64,000 bases of DNA from positions 169,001 through 233,000 of the forward strand of contig JACKCN010000001.1 in NCBI GenBank assembly GCA_020634015.1. The letters are read 5' to 3'. Below are positions 17,000-25,917 of this stretch, in pieces (positions within the stretch are counted from its first letter, which is position 1; each line of letters begins with the position of its first letter). The notes under the pieces were generated by a model, which was given only the letters and a program-made list of their open reading frames with translations, was not told the DNA's origin and did not search any database. The position numbers and the translations under genes are program-made. Source of the stretch: Candidatus Delongbacteria bacterium. GTDB taxonomy: Bacteria > CAIWAD01.

Positions 17000-17575
17000 T
17001 CAGCGCGGCACGGCATCCTTGAGGAACAGCCCGAATCGCAGGCTGATCAGATCAAAATCACTGCGACGTCCGTAACTGCTGATGTGATGCGCCCAGCTCA
17101 GGCTGAAACGCGCAGCGGGAGTGACCCAGAGGTGCAGGCCCAGTTCAGGGGCGAGAGTCAGCATGTCGTCGTCGCTGACATCGTCGACTTCCCCTGCTTC
17201 GTCCACGCGCCCGTCGTGGTCGTTGTCGATGCCATCCCCGGCAGCATCCTCGAAGACCTTGGCGAAGCCGTACTGGCCCCCCAGTCCGATGAATGGCGAC
17301 ACACGCGCGGGCACGGCCCAGCGTGCTCCCATGCCGAATCCGCTGAGCGCCCATGACGCGCGCTGGTGAAACAGCGCCAGCAGGCAGCCGTTCACGCTCA
17401 GGCCGGGAGTCACGGGCGCTTCGATGCCGATCCGCAGATCAAAGGCATCGGGCACTCGCGCCAGACCCGCGCCCAGGAACAGTCCCGGGGCGTCAGACTC
17501 CGCACCGACAGCCGGGAGGGCATTCCCCAGCAGAAGGCTGCCGACCAGCGCCGCCTGCAGACATCGCATCACCAT
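17000..17575 (-). CDS. Outer-membrane beta-barrel protein with a calcium-binding-like loop
   Basis: A 191-residue exported protein. Signal peptide (MRCLQAALVGSLLLGNALPAVGA). Repeated amphipathic strands with aromatic ends (FDLRIGIEAPVTPGLSVNG, WALSGFGMGARWAVPARVSP, LTLAPELGLHLWVTPAARFS, LISLRFGLFL) suggest a small barrel. An acidic loop, GDGIDNDHDGRVDEAGEVDD, has the DxDxDG spacing of MopE/thrombospondin-type calcium sites. The ATG at 17575 has GGAGG four bases upstream; a second ATG six bases on is possible. Function unknown. Confidence 0.62.
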   Translation of the reverse strand: MVMRCLQAALVGSLLLGNALPAVGAESDAPGLFLGAGLARVPDAFDLRIGIEAPVTPGLSVNGCLLALFHQRASWALSGFGMGARWAVPARVSPFIGLGGQYGFAKVFEDAAGDGIDNDHDGRVDEAGEVDDVSDDDMLTLAPELGLHLWVTPAARFSLSWAHHISSYGRRSDFDLISLRFGLFLKDAVPR

Positions 17576-17637
17576 CGGTCCTCCAGTCATTCGTCCTGCA
17601 ATTCGGCGCGGCCAGGCCCGGAATGGCGCCTGCGTCC

Positions 17638-17994
17638 TCAGCTGGCCTGGATCCTCAGCCAGGCCAGCAGTGTGTAGATGCTGCCGCCCAGGTACAGGGT
17701 GCCGAAAATCTGCTTGTTGTATCTCGCCAGCCACAACGGCAGATGGATGTCGAAGTTGGCCTCGCGGCGCTCCGTGTGCTGGGCCGCCAGATCGGTCAAC
17801 GGGCAGCGCCAGGAGTTGAGCAGCAGCACCAGACTTTCCAGGGCGACGATTCCGATCAGCGAGAACGCCAGCGCGAAGTTCTGCTGGTACGCGGCCAGAG
17901 GAATGCCCAGCACGCATGAGGCGAAGAAAGCCCAGACGACCGTGTGCGCCAGTTTGATGGCTCGCAGCCGACTCTCGCTGGACTGGCTGGTCAT
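17638..17994 (-). CDS. Small three-span membrane protein of unknown function
   Basis: 118 residues with three predicted membrane segments (IKLAHTVVWAFFASCVLGIP, FALAFSLIGIVALESLVLLL, FGTLYLGGSIYTLLAWLRI). Between spans two and three is a conserved-looking loop, NSWRCPLTDLAAQHTERREA then FDIHLPLWLARYN, which resembles the CPLT loop of small DUF2784-like membrane proteins. No function is known. The ATG at 17994 overlaps the ASCH gene stop (ATGA), so the two genes are co-translated. Confidence 0.65.
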   Translation of the reverse strand: MTSQSSESRLRAIKLAHTVVWAFFASCVLGIPLAAYQQNFALAFSLIGIVALESLVLLLNSWRCPLTDLAAQHTERREANFDIHLPLWLARYNKQIFGTLYLGGSIYTLLAWLRIQAS

Positions 17995-18497
17995 CTGTCT
18001 CCCGGGTCCCGGGTGGCGAAGCTTGTCGACTCCGGTCCGAACACCACCCGGAAGCGCTCGCAGACCACCAGCATCTCCTCACTGAATGTGCGCCCGGCCC
18101 GTGCGCATTCCCAGCTGAAGAAAGCCCGATGTCCCTCACGCCAATACTCGAGCGAGCCATCGCCTTCGCCTTCCACGGCGGCGAACTCGGCGCTGACCTC
18201 ACGGAAGGGCACCGTCTCCGTGTGCAGCGTTTCGATCACGCAAAGCGGGTGGCCCGCCCAGTCGGTGACGATGCTCAGGTCGCCCGGAGCGGGCGGGCGC
18301 TGGCCGTTGGCTTCACAGGCCCAGACCGCGCCGGCGGTGGCGCGTTTGATGCCCGCGAGTACCAGCTGGGCCAGTTCCTCTGCCATGCGCTCGCTGTCGC
18401 CGAAGGCGAAGGACTCGTAGAAACGTGCCTCCTCCGCATCGGGTCGCGTGGCAAGAAATGCCTCCCAGAATGGGCGGTGTTGCGGGGGAACCGGCAT
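17991..18497 (-). CDS. ASCH-domain protein
   Basis: A 168-residue protein. FWEAFLATRP and FYESFAFGDS start the domain. LVLAGIKRATAGAVWACEAN has the ASCH lysine/arginine/threonine signature (K-R-A-T). LSIVTDWAGHPLCVIETLHT and FREVSAEFAAVEGEGDGSLE, then WREGHRAFF complete the PUA-like barrel. ASCH proteins are thought to bind RNA or act on modified nucleosides; the role here is unknown. The ATG at 18497 has GAGG five bases upstream. A GTG at 18551 would extend it by 18 residues without added similarity. Confidence 0.85.
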   Translation of the reverse strand: MPVPPQHRPFWEAFLATRPDAEEARFYESFAFGDSERMAEELAQLVLAGIKRATAGAVWACEANGQRPPAPGDLSIVTDWAGHPLCVIETLHTETVPFREVSAEFAAVEGEGDGSLEYWREGHRAFFSWECARAGRTFSEEMLVVCERFRVVFGPESTSFATRDPGDR

Positions 18498-18571
18498 GGG
18501 CGCCTCGGATGACTGCGCTCTCTCTTCGGGAATGGCACAGGGACGTGTCACGGTTGCGAAGCCGGAGTCCT

Positions 18572-18979
18572 TCAGCCCAGTGACAGCACGTGGCGCCTGA
18601 AGTTGTCCAGAATGGCCTGCCAGCCTCCGCGCTGTTGCTCTTCGGTGTGGGTATCCTCGCCATCAAAGCCGACACGCACCGTGACCTCGCCGCTTCCCTG
18701 GATGAACTCGACCCGTGCACTGCGCTCGCCGAAGCGGTACTCGATCAGGCGCTCGGGCTCGATGGCCGTGTAGGTGCCGGCAAAGTCGAAGCCGAAGCTG
18801 CCGTCCTTGGCTTCCATGCGCGAGGAAAAGGCTCCGCCCACTCGCAGATCCACCTCGGCGGCGGTCGTGTGCCAGTCATCGGACGCGGCATTCCACTGGA
18901 CGATGTCCGCGGGAGTCGTGTACGCCTTCCAGACCCGCCCGATGGGAGCGGCCACCCGGGTTTCCACCGTGATTCTCAT
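18572..18979 (-). CDS. SRPBCC (AHSA1-like) protein
   Basis: A 135-residue helix-grip protein. ITVETRVAAPIGRVWKAYTT, IVQWNAASDDWHTTAAEVDL, RVGGAFSSRMEAKDGSFGFD and the C-terminal EEQQRGGWQAILDNFRRHV are typical of the activator-of-Hsp90-ATPase/START-like group. The ligand is unknown. The ATG at 18979 has GGGAG seven bases upstream. Unlike the truncated homologue at 12839-13009, this copy is complete. Confidence 0.85.
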   Translation of the reverse strand: MRITVETRVAAPIGRVWKAYTTPADIVQWNAASDDWHTTAAEVDLRVGGAFSSRMEAKDGSFGFDFAGTYTAIEPERLIEYRFGERSARVEFIQGSGEVTVRVGFDGEDTHTEEQQRGGWQAILDNFRRHVLSLG

Positions 18980-19108
18980 GACTGAACTCCCTTTCTGGCA
19001 CGGGCCGCCATGATCCGGGACCCGGCCTGGTGCTGTGTGTGTTCGAACTCCATCCGACGACCCGACCGGCGGCACCGCCAGGTCCCTCGCCGGCCAAACG
19101 ACCGTGAC

Positions 19109-19870
19109 TCAGAGCGCCAGTCGCACCGAGAGGACGGAATAGTGCAACCAGGCGAAGTTGTAGACGGCATCCACGTCGGCACCGCCCTCGACCATGCGGT
19201 ATCCGCCCGCCAGGCTCCAGCGCTCGTCGAGCCGATAGCGGCACTTGAGCGAAAGGTCCTCGGCGCGCCCCGGACCTCCGGCCAGCGCATCGGCGTCCAG
19301 TTCGGCCGTCCAGTCGGGAGCGAAAGCCCAGTTGCCCGCGATGTGCAGCAGCGGCACGAAACCGAGATCGGTCTTTTCGGCCACCACGGCACCCTGGTCC
19401 AACCGGATCCGGGCGTCTCGGATCTTGGCGGTGAAACCGACCCACCAGGTCCAGCGCTCGCTGTCATGGAAGCGATAGCGATAGCTGACACGCCAGGAAT
19501 TGAACTTGTAGTTGGCGTCGGTGGGCACGCCCGCGGCGAAGCTGCTGCCGGCAAAGGTCACCGGAGTCTGCAGCTCGGCGGTTTCGGTGACACTCAAGGG
19601 AGCCAGCAGCAGACGCAGCCCGTGCCTGTCGTTGATGTTCCAGGTGGTCTGCAGTCGGGCCACCGGCCAGGGCCCGCCTCCGATCACATCATTCAGCGAA
19701 AAGCGCGTGGCGCTGGCCTCGTTGGGAATCTGGACCACATTCCGGCCCTGCCAGACCGTGCCGCCTTCCAGTTCGACCTGCAGGCGCGGCACGGGGTCGG
19801 TGCCGGCTGCGCGGGCCAGCAGGGGCAGACTCAGCAGCAAGGACCAGAACGGGCGCATCGACAAGGGCAT
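19109..19870 (-). CDS. Outer-membrane beta-barrel protein of unknown function
   Basis: A 253-residue exported protein. Signal peptide residues 1-22 end in ARA. The remainder alternates hydrophobic and polar residues in long strands with aromatic girdles (PWPVARLQTTWNINDRHGLR, FNSWRVSYRYRFHDSERWTW, LSLKCRYRLDERWSLAGGYR, FAWLHYSVLSVRLAL) and ends in a strand finishing with L, as in Gram-negative barrels. No known substrate. ATG at 19870 with AGGAG eight bases upstream. Confidence 0.65.
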   Translation of the reverse strand: MPLSMRPFWSLLLSLPLLARAAGTDPVPRLQVELEGGTVWQGRNVVQIPNEASATRFSLNDVIGGGPWPVARLQTTWNINDRHGLRLLLAPLSVTETAELQTPVTFAGSSFAAGVPTDANYKFNSWRVSYRYRFHDSERWTWWVGFTAKIRDARIRLDQGAVVAEKTDLGFVPLLHIAGNWAFAPDWTAELDADALAGGPGRAEDLSLKCRYRLDERWSLAGGYRMVEGGADVDAVYNFAWLHYSVLSVRLAL

Positions 19871-19946
19871 GGTGGCATCTCCTGTGTGTCACGCGCTCAT
19901 CGGGGCCGCTCGCTCGCGTGATCCCCGATGGCCCGTGCAATGGGAC

Positions 19947-21053
19947 TCAGCGCCAGGGGCCTTCCCTGGTGACATTGACGAAGGTCCTGCCATCAAAGCG
20001 GTAGGCCCCCAGATAGCCTCCGAACCAGAGCCGCCCAGCGTGGTCCTCGAAGGTGCACTGCACGCCATTGCTGGCCAGCCCATCGGCCCTGCCGTAATTG
20101 GTGAAGGAGGTGCCGTCCCAGCGGTAGACACCGGCATTCTCCACGGGAAACCAGATCTGGCCCGCCGAATCCTCGAAGAGGTTCCAGACTTCCCAGCCCT
20201 GCACTCCGTCCGCTTCGGTGACATGGGTGAAGCTGCGGCCATTCCAGCGGCAGACGCCGTTGTAGGGTGTGGCGAACCAGATCTCCCCGTTGCGCGCTGC
20301 CAGCATGCAGTTCACCGAGTCGTCACACAGCCCGTCCTCGCTGTCCAGATGGCTCAGGGTCTGGCCATCCCAGCGGTACACACCGCCACAGCCCACCGCG
20401 AACCAGATGTCACCCTGATGATCTTCCATCAGGCTGAAGACGATGTTCAGGCTGGTCACGCCCCGATTCGGATCGAGGTGCGGTGCCGGAGGCAGCGGAA
20501 AGTGCTCGAAGCGCTGGCTGCCCTGCTCCATGCGGTAGACGCCACCGAAGGTGCCCGCCCAGAGCGTGCCCTGGCGGTCCAGGATCAGGCTCCAGACATC
20601 GCGCGAGTCCAGGCCCTCAGCCTCACCGTAGGTCATGAAGCTGCTCCCGTCGTAACGGGTGACGCCCATCGAGGTGCCGAACCAGAGAACTCCCGCTCGG
20701 TCTTCCAGAATGGCGCGCACGGCATCCCCGGGAAAGCCCTGCTCGCGCGAGAAATACTCCAGCTGCTTGCCATCGTGACGGCAGACACCGTCGCCGTTGG
20801 TGCCGAACCAGAAGTCACCTCGGCTGTCCTGGAAGATCCGGCGCACGAACATGCTGATCTGCGCGTCCAGGCTGGGTTCCGGGGGCAGGGTCGGATAGCC
20901 CGACTGAGTCTGTGCAGCGTCTGCCGCCAGCAGGCTCGGAGTGGACTCCGCCGCGCCGGTGGAGTTCAGCGCATGCTGGATCACGCCGGCCAGTGGCCAG
21001 AGCAGGCAGCCGCAGAGGGCGACAAGCCCGGCGGAACTCTTCAGTGCAGGCAT
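19947..21053 (-). CDS. Two-component-regulator propeller (Reg_prop) protein
   Basis: A 368-residue protein with an N-terminal hydrophobic export segment (LVALCGCLLWPLAGVI). From residue ~60 it is made of six or seven repeats of about 45 residues with the pattern ILED-AG-LWFGTS-GV-RYDGSSF (for example AILEDRAGVLWFGTSMGVTR; FEDSAGQIWFPVENAGVYRW). This is the Reg_prop beta-propeller found in the periplasmic part of hybrid two-component sensors. Here the protein is only the propeller: no transmembrane span, kinase or regulator domain follows. The neighbouring PAS protein lies 64 bp downstream on the same strand and may be its partner (inference). Confidence 0.82.
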   Translation of the reverse strand: MPALKSSAGLVALCGCLLWPLAGVIQHALNSTGAAESTPSLLAADAAQTQSGYPTLPPEPSLDAQISMFVRRIFQDSRGDFWFGTNGDGVCRHDGKQLEYFSREQGFPGDAVRAILEDRAGVLWFGTSMGVTRYDGSSFMTYGEAEGLDSRDVWSLILDRQGTLWAGTFGGVYRMEQGSQRFEHFPLPPAPHLDPNRGVTSLNIVFSLMEDHQGDIWFAVGCGGVYRWDGQTLSHLDSEDGLCDDSVNCMLAARNGEIWFATPYNGVCRWNGRSFTHVTEADGVQGWEVWNLFEDSAGQIWFPVENAGVYRWDGTSFTNYGRADGLASNGVQCTFEDHAGRLWFGGYLGAYRFDGRTFVNVTREGPWR

Positions 21054-21117
21054 GGATCAGGACCCTTCCGCTGTGATCCCCAGGATGGCGTCCTGGTGCG
21101 CCGGACCGGTCGGGCGC

Positions 21118-22491
21118 TCAGGACCCGGAGTCCTCGTACAGATCGGGATACAGGCGCCGCGCGCAGTCGGGACAGATGTCATGGCTGAACTCCGCTTCCG
21201 AGTGCTCACGAATGAAACTCTCCAGCTGGTTCCAGTAGCCTCGGTCATCGCGGATCTTCTTGCAGCTGGCGCAGATCGGAATCAGGCCGCTGAGCTGCTT
21301 GACCCTGGACAGGGCCGCTTCCAGGTCCGCCACCAGACGCTGCTCCTCGAACTCGGCCTGCTTGCGGGTGGTGATGTCCTTGTGTGTGCCCACCACGCGC
21401 AAGGGCCGGCCAGCCGGATCCCGTTCCATGACCTTGCCCCGGCCGTGCACCCAGCGCCAGCTGCCATCCTTGTGCTGCAGCCGGTACTGGCAGCCGTAGA
21501 CCTCGGTCTCGCCACGCAGGTGGCGCTGCAGTTCCGCGTTCACCCGCTCGAGATCCTCGGGATGCACGCGCTTCGCCCATTCCTCGGGGCGGTCAGGAAT
21601 CTCGTGCGCTTCGTGGCCCAGCATGCGCTTCCAGCCCGCCGAATAGAACACCGAATCGCTCCGCAGATCCCAGTCCCACAGCCCGTCGTTGGTGCCGTCG
21701 AAGGCCAGTCGCATGCGTTCTTCGCTCTGGACCAGGGCCTGCTCCAGCTGGCGACGCTCGCTGATGTCCCGGAAGATGCCGTAGAGCAGCGACTGTCCCT
21801 TGAATTCCAGGGCATGGGCCGAGACTTCCACCGGCACCCGGGTGCCGTCGTCGCGCAGCACCTCGTGTTCGATCGAGCGTCCGGGGCTGGTCGCCGACAG
21901 CGCGGAGTGCTCGTGAAAGTTCTGCCGCGACTGGGCGCTCTGTTCCGGAGGATGCAGCTCGGTGAAATGCATGCCCCGGATCCGCCGCAGGTCCTTGCCC
22001 AGCAGGCGCGTGGCCGCGAGATTGGCATCCTGGATCACACCGTCCTCCACGCCGGCCACGAAGATCGCGTCCGGCGCGTCATCGAAGAAGGTCCGGAAGC
22101 GGCTCTCGCTCTGCAGCAGATTCTGTTCGGCGGCCACCCGCGCGGAGACATCGTGCACGATCGAGAACAGCACCGTGCTTCCGCCCCATTCGATGGGTGA
22201 GGAATGCACTTCCACCGTGCGGGTCTCTCCGGAGGCCAGCCGGTGGGGAAAGATGAAGTGGTTGCAGTGTGCGTCCAGCGCCCTGTTCCGTTCATGCATC
22301 ACCTCCTCGGGCGACAGCATGTTCAGGTCCTGGATCGCAAGAGTACCCAGTTCGGCCTGCGAGTGGCCATAGAAGAGGGCGGCTGCCCGGTTGGCCTTGA
22401 GAATCCGCCCCGAATGGGGTTCTACCAGCAGCATCACGGCGCTGTGCTGATTGAAGATGGTCTCGAAGAGGCCGTCTTCCGGTCGTGACAT
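21118..22491 (-). CDS. Triple-PAS protein with C-terminal Cys-rich tail, no kinase domain
   Basis: 457 residues. Three PAS/PAC units are readable: ~1-120 (VMLLVEPHSGRILKANRAAA), ~130-250 (APDAIFVAGVEDGVIQDANL) and ~260-395 (RLAFDGTNDGLWDWDLRSDS, with the PAC segment WRWVHGRGKVMERDPAGRPL). The last ~55 residues form the conserved tail LSGLIPICASCKKIRDD, with YWNQLESFI, HDICPDCARR, whose CxxC pairs suggest zinc binding. This tail is widespread at the ends of PAS and receiver proteins. No HisKA, HATPase, GGDEF or regulator domain is present, so its output is unclear. Start ATG at 22491. Confidence 0.82.
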   Translation of the reverse strand: MSRPEDGLFETIFNQHSAVMLLVEPHSGRILKANRAAALFYGHSQAELGTLAIQDLNMLSPEEVMHERNRALDAHCNHFIFPHRLASGETRTVEVHSSPIEWGGSTVLFSIVHDVSARVAAEQNLLQSESRFRTFFDDAPDAIFVAGVEDGVIQDANLAATRLLGKDLRRIRGMHFTELHPPEQSAQSRQNFHEHSALSATSPGRSIEHEVLRDDGTRVPVEVSAHALEFKGQSLLYGIFRDISERRQLEQALVQSEERMRLAFDGTNDGLWDWDLRSDSVFYSAGWKRMLGHEAHEIPDRPEEWAKRVHPEDLERVNAELQRHLRGETEVYGCQYRLQHKDGSWRWVHGRGKVMERDPAGRPLRVVGTHKDITTRKQAEFEEQRLVADLEAALSRVKQLSGLIPICASCKKIRDDRGYWNQLESFIREHSEAEFSHDICPDCARRLYPDLYEDSGS

Positions 22492-22534
22492 GGTGCAAAT
22501 CCTCCAGAGTTCGATCAGTCCGAAGCGCTGCCCT

Positions 22535-25225
22535 TCAGTCCCGGACGAAGAAGCGCGCGCTCACGCCCTCGGCGAAGTCGTAGCCCAGGTCCTTGAGGGT
22601 GTCGCCTTCCAGACTCAGCAGCAGCACGCGGCCGTTGCTGCCCATGTGCTCGGGGTCGCTGCCGCGCAGCCACCAGTGGCGGATCATCCCGTCTTCCTGA
22701 TCGTCCAGCAGGTGCAGTTCCCAGGCGCCCGGGGCCAGGCGCAGTGTGTCACGCGCCAGTTCCTCCTCGGCCAGCAAGGCGCGACCGGCCTGCTGCGTGC
22801 CCTGCTCGTCCAGCAGCACCCAGCGGTTGTCGGCGGCACGGCCGAAGGGCGGGCACTGGATCTGCAGCACGACGGTCTCCGGCAGCACCAGCGGCTCGGC
22901 ACACAGACTGGCCAGCAGATTGTCCGCGGGCCAGCCGTCCGTGCCGTTCAGAGTCTCGAGGCGGGCCTCGAATCGGCTGCCGGCCTGCATGCCGCTCCAG
23001 TCGGGAGCGGGCAGGTCCAGCTCCACAGCCTCATTCCGGGCCAGCCAGCCCTGCCATTCGAACTGTGAGGGCAGCCGGTCCTGCAGTCCGTAGTGGATCC
23101 GCAGAGTCTGGGTTCCGGCTTCGCCCAGATTGCGCACGCGCACCCGCGGGCTCACGCTGATCGGGTTGAGCCGACGGAACTCGTCACGCTGGCTGGGGGC
23201 GATGATCTCCTCCAGGCGAAGGTCCGTGCGCGCGTGCAGCTCGCCGTATTGCAGCAATTGGTGCACCTGGACATAGCGGCCGTCGCCTTCGCCGTTGCTC
23301 GGATCCGGCGCTTCGATGCTGTAATCGATGGCGCAGAGGCTGTCGCCCAGGACCCAGGGTGTGATCTCGTGATCCCGCGTGATCACGAAGGTGCCCGGGC
23401 ACCAGCCGGCACGGTCGAACTGCCATGTGCCGCCCTGCGGAAAGACGGGATTGTTGCCGCAGTTGGTCCAGATGGTCCAGTCGAAACGCGGAATGCCGTT
23501 GATCGCCAGGAAATGGCGCTTGGCGTCCCATTCGCAGCAATTGCGCGGACCGTAGTGGCCGTGTCCGCTGATCCGCGAACGCACGGCCGCACCGCGTGTG
23601 TCCGGGCGGAGCGCCATCACTTCCAGTGGCAGCTGCCTGTCCGCAGCCAGGTCGGCATACCCATAATCGCCCTCGGCCCAGATGTCCTCCACCTGCAGCA
23701 CGGGGCGCGGACTGGGGCCGGGCAGAAAGGCGAAGCGCAGGTCCAGCAGTTCGTAGCCGTTGTGCGCCTCCAGGTCCACCTCGCCCTGCAGCAGGGGCGC
23801 GTAGGCGCTCACGTCGCGCAGCCAGGTGAAGCCGTCGCCACCCAGGTCCAGTCCCTTGCCGTAGGGCGTGATGAATCGCTCGAGCTCGAGCGGGCTCACC
23901 CGTTCGCGATACTCATCCGTCCAGCTGCGATGGTCCTGCATCAACAGCGTGTCCGCGGGCAGGGCAATGGTCTCCAGGAGGTTGCCGTTGGCATCCAGCA
24001 CACGCTGTTCGGCGCTCCAGAGGCGCAGCGTGTCCGAGGGCTGGTTAGGGTCCTCGGGGTTGTCGTACACCAGAATCGCCAACGGATCCACGGCCAGACT
24101 GTCACGCACCACGCGGGCTCCCGCGGCCGGTTTCAGATCGATGGCGCCGGCGCTGCCCCAGGCCATGCTGCGCGGCTGGCCGACACGCCGGGCATCCAGG
24201 CCCCGGGGGCCCCCGTCGATGACGCGCTGCACATCAGGTGCGTTGAAGTCGTAATACAGCTCGAGCGTGCTTGCCGCCCTGTCGGGCATTCTGCCCGCCA
24301 TCAGGGCCTGAATGTCCGTGAGCCCAAGTTCCTGGCTGTAGATGCAGAAATCGTCGATCCCGCCGGCGAACCAGCCTCCGTTTCCGTTGCAGTTGCCGCC
24401 GATCACGAACTGGTTCACCGGTTCCAGCGGCTTGCTCATGTTGCCCGCCTCGTGCCACAGCTGGCCATTGAGCCAGATCGCCATTCGGCCAGTGGTCAGG
24501 TTCTTGGTGAAGGTCCAGTGATTCCAGCGCCCTTTCCAGTCCTCGGGACGGGCTTCCTTCTGCAGGCGGTTGTTGGCACCGCTGAGATAGCCTCCCGCGT
24601 CCCAGTAGACCTCGCCCGTGCCCCAGGGCAGGTGGATGTTGAGCGCGCGCCCCGTGTCACGGCAGGCTTCGATCAGGTTGTCGTTGCGGGGTTGCAGCTG
24701 GCTGTCGCCGCGCAGCCAGAACGCGATGGTCAACTCCGTCCCGCAGTTGGCCAAAGCCTCGGGCGGCACCACCAGATAGTCGCCCTGATCGAAGGCCAGG
24801 TAACGATCCTTGGCCAGCTCGGCCGCCGGGCGTGACGCGCTCCAGCGCACGCGTTGCTCGTACACCGGCTGGCGGCGCAACGCCAGACTGTCCGGGGCCT
24901 CCCCGCGGACCTCCCAGCGGGCCTGGCGGTGCACGGTGGAATCCTGCAGGCCCGTGTGCCGGTGCACGCGCACATAGGTGTTCACATCCCATTCGCCGCA
25001 GGGGTAGGGGTCGCCGGGCGTGGCCTCGTCGCACTTGAGCTTGTAGTACATCAGGATCCGGCGCCACTCCTGACCGGCAGGCGGAAAGGGAAACACGGCG
25101 CGTCGGGTGGCGATGGAATCGAAGGTGAAGGTCTGCACCCAGGTCGTGTCCGTGGGCAAGGTGTCGGCAAAGGCCCGGGCGGGTGCCAGACACAGGGTGA
25201 ACAGCAGGATCAGCAGGGCGGGCAT
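22535..25225 (-). CDS. Secreted PNGase F-like protein with inserted LamG-like domain
   Basis: 896 residues. Signal peptide 1-20. Residues ~28-92 begin the PNGase F N-domain, with C65-D-E and P-C76-G-E-W-D80, equivalent to CDEWD around catalytic Asp60 of the Flavobacterium enzyme. A LamG/concanavalin-like domain (~140-330: LVVPPEALANCGTELTIAFW, WNHWTFTKNLTTGRMAIWLN) is inserted. The N-domain then resumes with RFITPYGKGLDLGGDGFTWL. The C-domain shows SGHGHYGPRNCCEWDAKRHF (the Glu matches catalytic Glu206) and DRAGWCPGTFVI. Removal of N-glycans from asparagine in external glycoproteins is the family reaction; activity here is inferred. About 250 further residues are unassigned. Confidence 0.82.
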   Translation of the reverse strand: MPALLILLFTLCLAPARAFADTLPTDTTWVQTFTFDSIATRRAVFPFPPAGQEWRRILMYYKLKCDEATPGDPYPCGEWDVNTYVRVHRHTGLQDSTVHRQARWEVRGEAPDSLALRRQPVYEQRVRWSASRPAAELAKDRYLAFDQGDYLVVPPEALANCGTELTIAFWLRGDSQLQPRNDNLIEACRDTGRALNIHLPWGTGEVYWDAGGYLSGANNRLQKEARPEDWKGRWNHWTFTKNLTTGRMAIWLNGQLWHEAGNMSKPLEPVNQFVIGGNCNGNGGWFAGGIDDFCIYSQELGLTDIQALMAGRMPDRAASTLELYYDFNAPDVQRVIDGGPRGLDARRVGQPRSMAWGSAGAIDLKPAAGARVVRDSLAVDPLAILVYDNPEDPNQPSDTLRLWSAEQRVLDANGNLLETIALPADTLLMQDHRSWTDEYRERVSPLELERFITPYGKGLDLGGDGFTWLRDVSAYAPLLQGEVDLEAHNGYELLDLRFAFLPGPSPRPVLQVEDIWAEGDYGYADLAADRQLPLEVMALRPDTRGAAVRSRISGHGHYGPRNCCEWDAKRHFLAINGIPRFDWTIWTNCGNNPVFPQGGTWQFDRAGWCPGTFVITRDHEITPWVLGDSLCAIDYSIEAPDPSNGEGDGRYVQVHQLLQYGELHARTDLRLEEIIAPSQRDEFRRLNPISVSPRVRVRNLGEAGTQTLRIHYGLQDRLPSQFEWQGWLARNEAVELDLPAPDWSGMQAGSRFEARLETLNGTDGWPADNLLASLCAEPLVLPETVVLQIQCPPFGRAADNRWVLLDEQGTQQAGRALLAEEELARDTLRLAPGAWELHLLDDQEDGMIRHWWLRGSDPEHMGSNGRVLLLSLEGDTLKDLGYDFAEGVSARFFVRD

Positions 25226-25254
25226 GGGGGGATTCTCCAGGCAATGTCCAGGGC

Positions 25255-25725
25255 TCAGTCCGGGCGGGCGGCCAGCAGTTCCTCAAGCTGGAAACGATGA
25301 CGGATCGGGTGCATCACGGCGTGCTCGAGCATCGCGTCAATGGTGTACGGCACTCCCCAGCGAGAAATGTGGGCGGGCTCGTCGAAGTGACGTTCTTCAA
25401 TGGTGTGCAGCGGCTGCCTCCAGGCCAGCAGCAACTGGTCCACGTAGTGCTGCACTTCCTCCGGCCGGTGCGTGTCGGGCAGAGTCGGCATGGCGGGAAG
25501 TGCCTCGCCCAGTTTCTCGCAGCACCAGCGCAGGTAACTGCCCGCGGCACCCAGCACGTGGGTCAGCAGGAAATGGGGGTCGCGATAGTCCGGGTCCTCG
25601 GTCTCGGGCAGGCTGCAACCGGAGGCCACGAAGTGCTGCCAGCAGGCAAGAAAGGCACGCAGTTCCTTCTCGTGCAGCAGCACCAGAGCCCGGGCACCGC
25701 GATAGGCATAGACATCACTGGACAT
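25255..25725 (-). CDS. DinB-superfamily protein
   Basis: A 156-residue four-helix-bundle protein. The three metal-site positions of the DinB/YfiT fold are recognisable: His in LLTHVLGAAGSYLRW and the pair in MLEHAVMHPIRHRFQLEELL. Such proteins are metal-dependent, and some are thiol-dependent transferases; the role here is unknown. Two ATGs compete: 25758 and 25725. The inner one, with GGAAG nine to ten bases upstream, is listed because it starts closer to the conserved part. Confidence 0.72.
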   Translation of the reverse strand: MSSDVYAYRGARALVLLHEKELRAFLACWQHFVASGCSLPETEDPDYRDPHFLLTHVLGAAGSYLRWCCEKLGEALPAMPTLPDTHRPEEVQHYVDQLLLAWRQPLHTIEERHFDEPAHISRWGVPYTIDAMLEHAVMHPIRHRFQLEELLAARPD

Positions 25726-25917
25726 GGGCAGGGTCTTCCTGAATGGGTTGACTGTCATGCCGACGGCGAGGCCCGCAAGGGAGGGCCGGCCCGTGGCTGG
25801 AGCGGAATTCTATATTGGCAGCCCGCTGGGGGCGTTGGACTTGCATTCATCCCTCCGGCGACCGCAGTCCGCAGCCCACAGCAAGTGGCCTGCGATCCGC
25901 GTCCCATCATGACGAAG

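Noticed and set aside
23093..24835. A 580-residue open frame on plus
   Set aside because: Antisense to the PNGase F-like gene, whose catalytic motifs are clear; typical of G+C-rich DNA.
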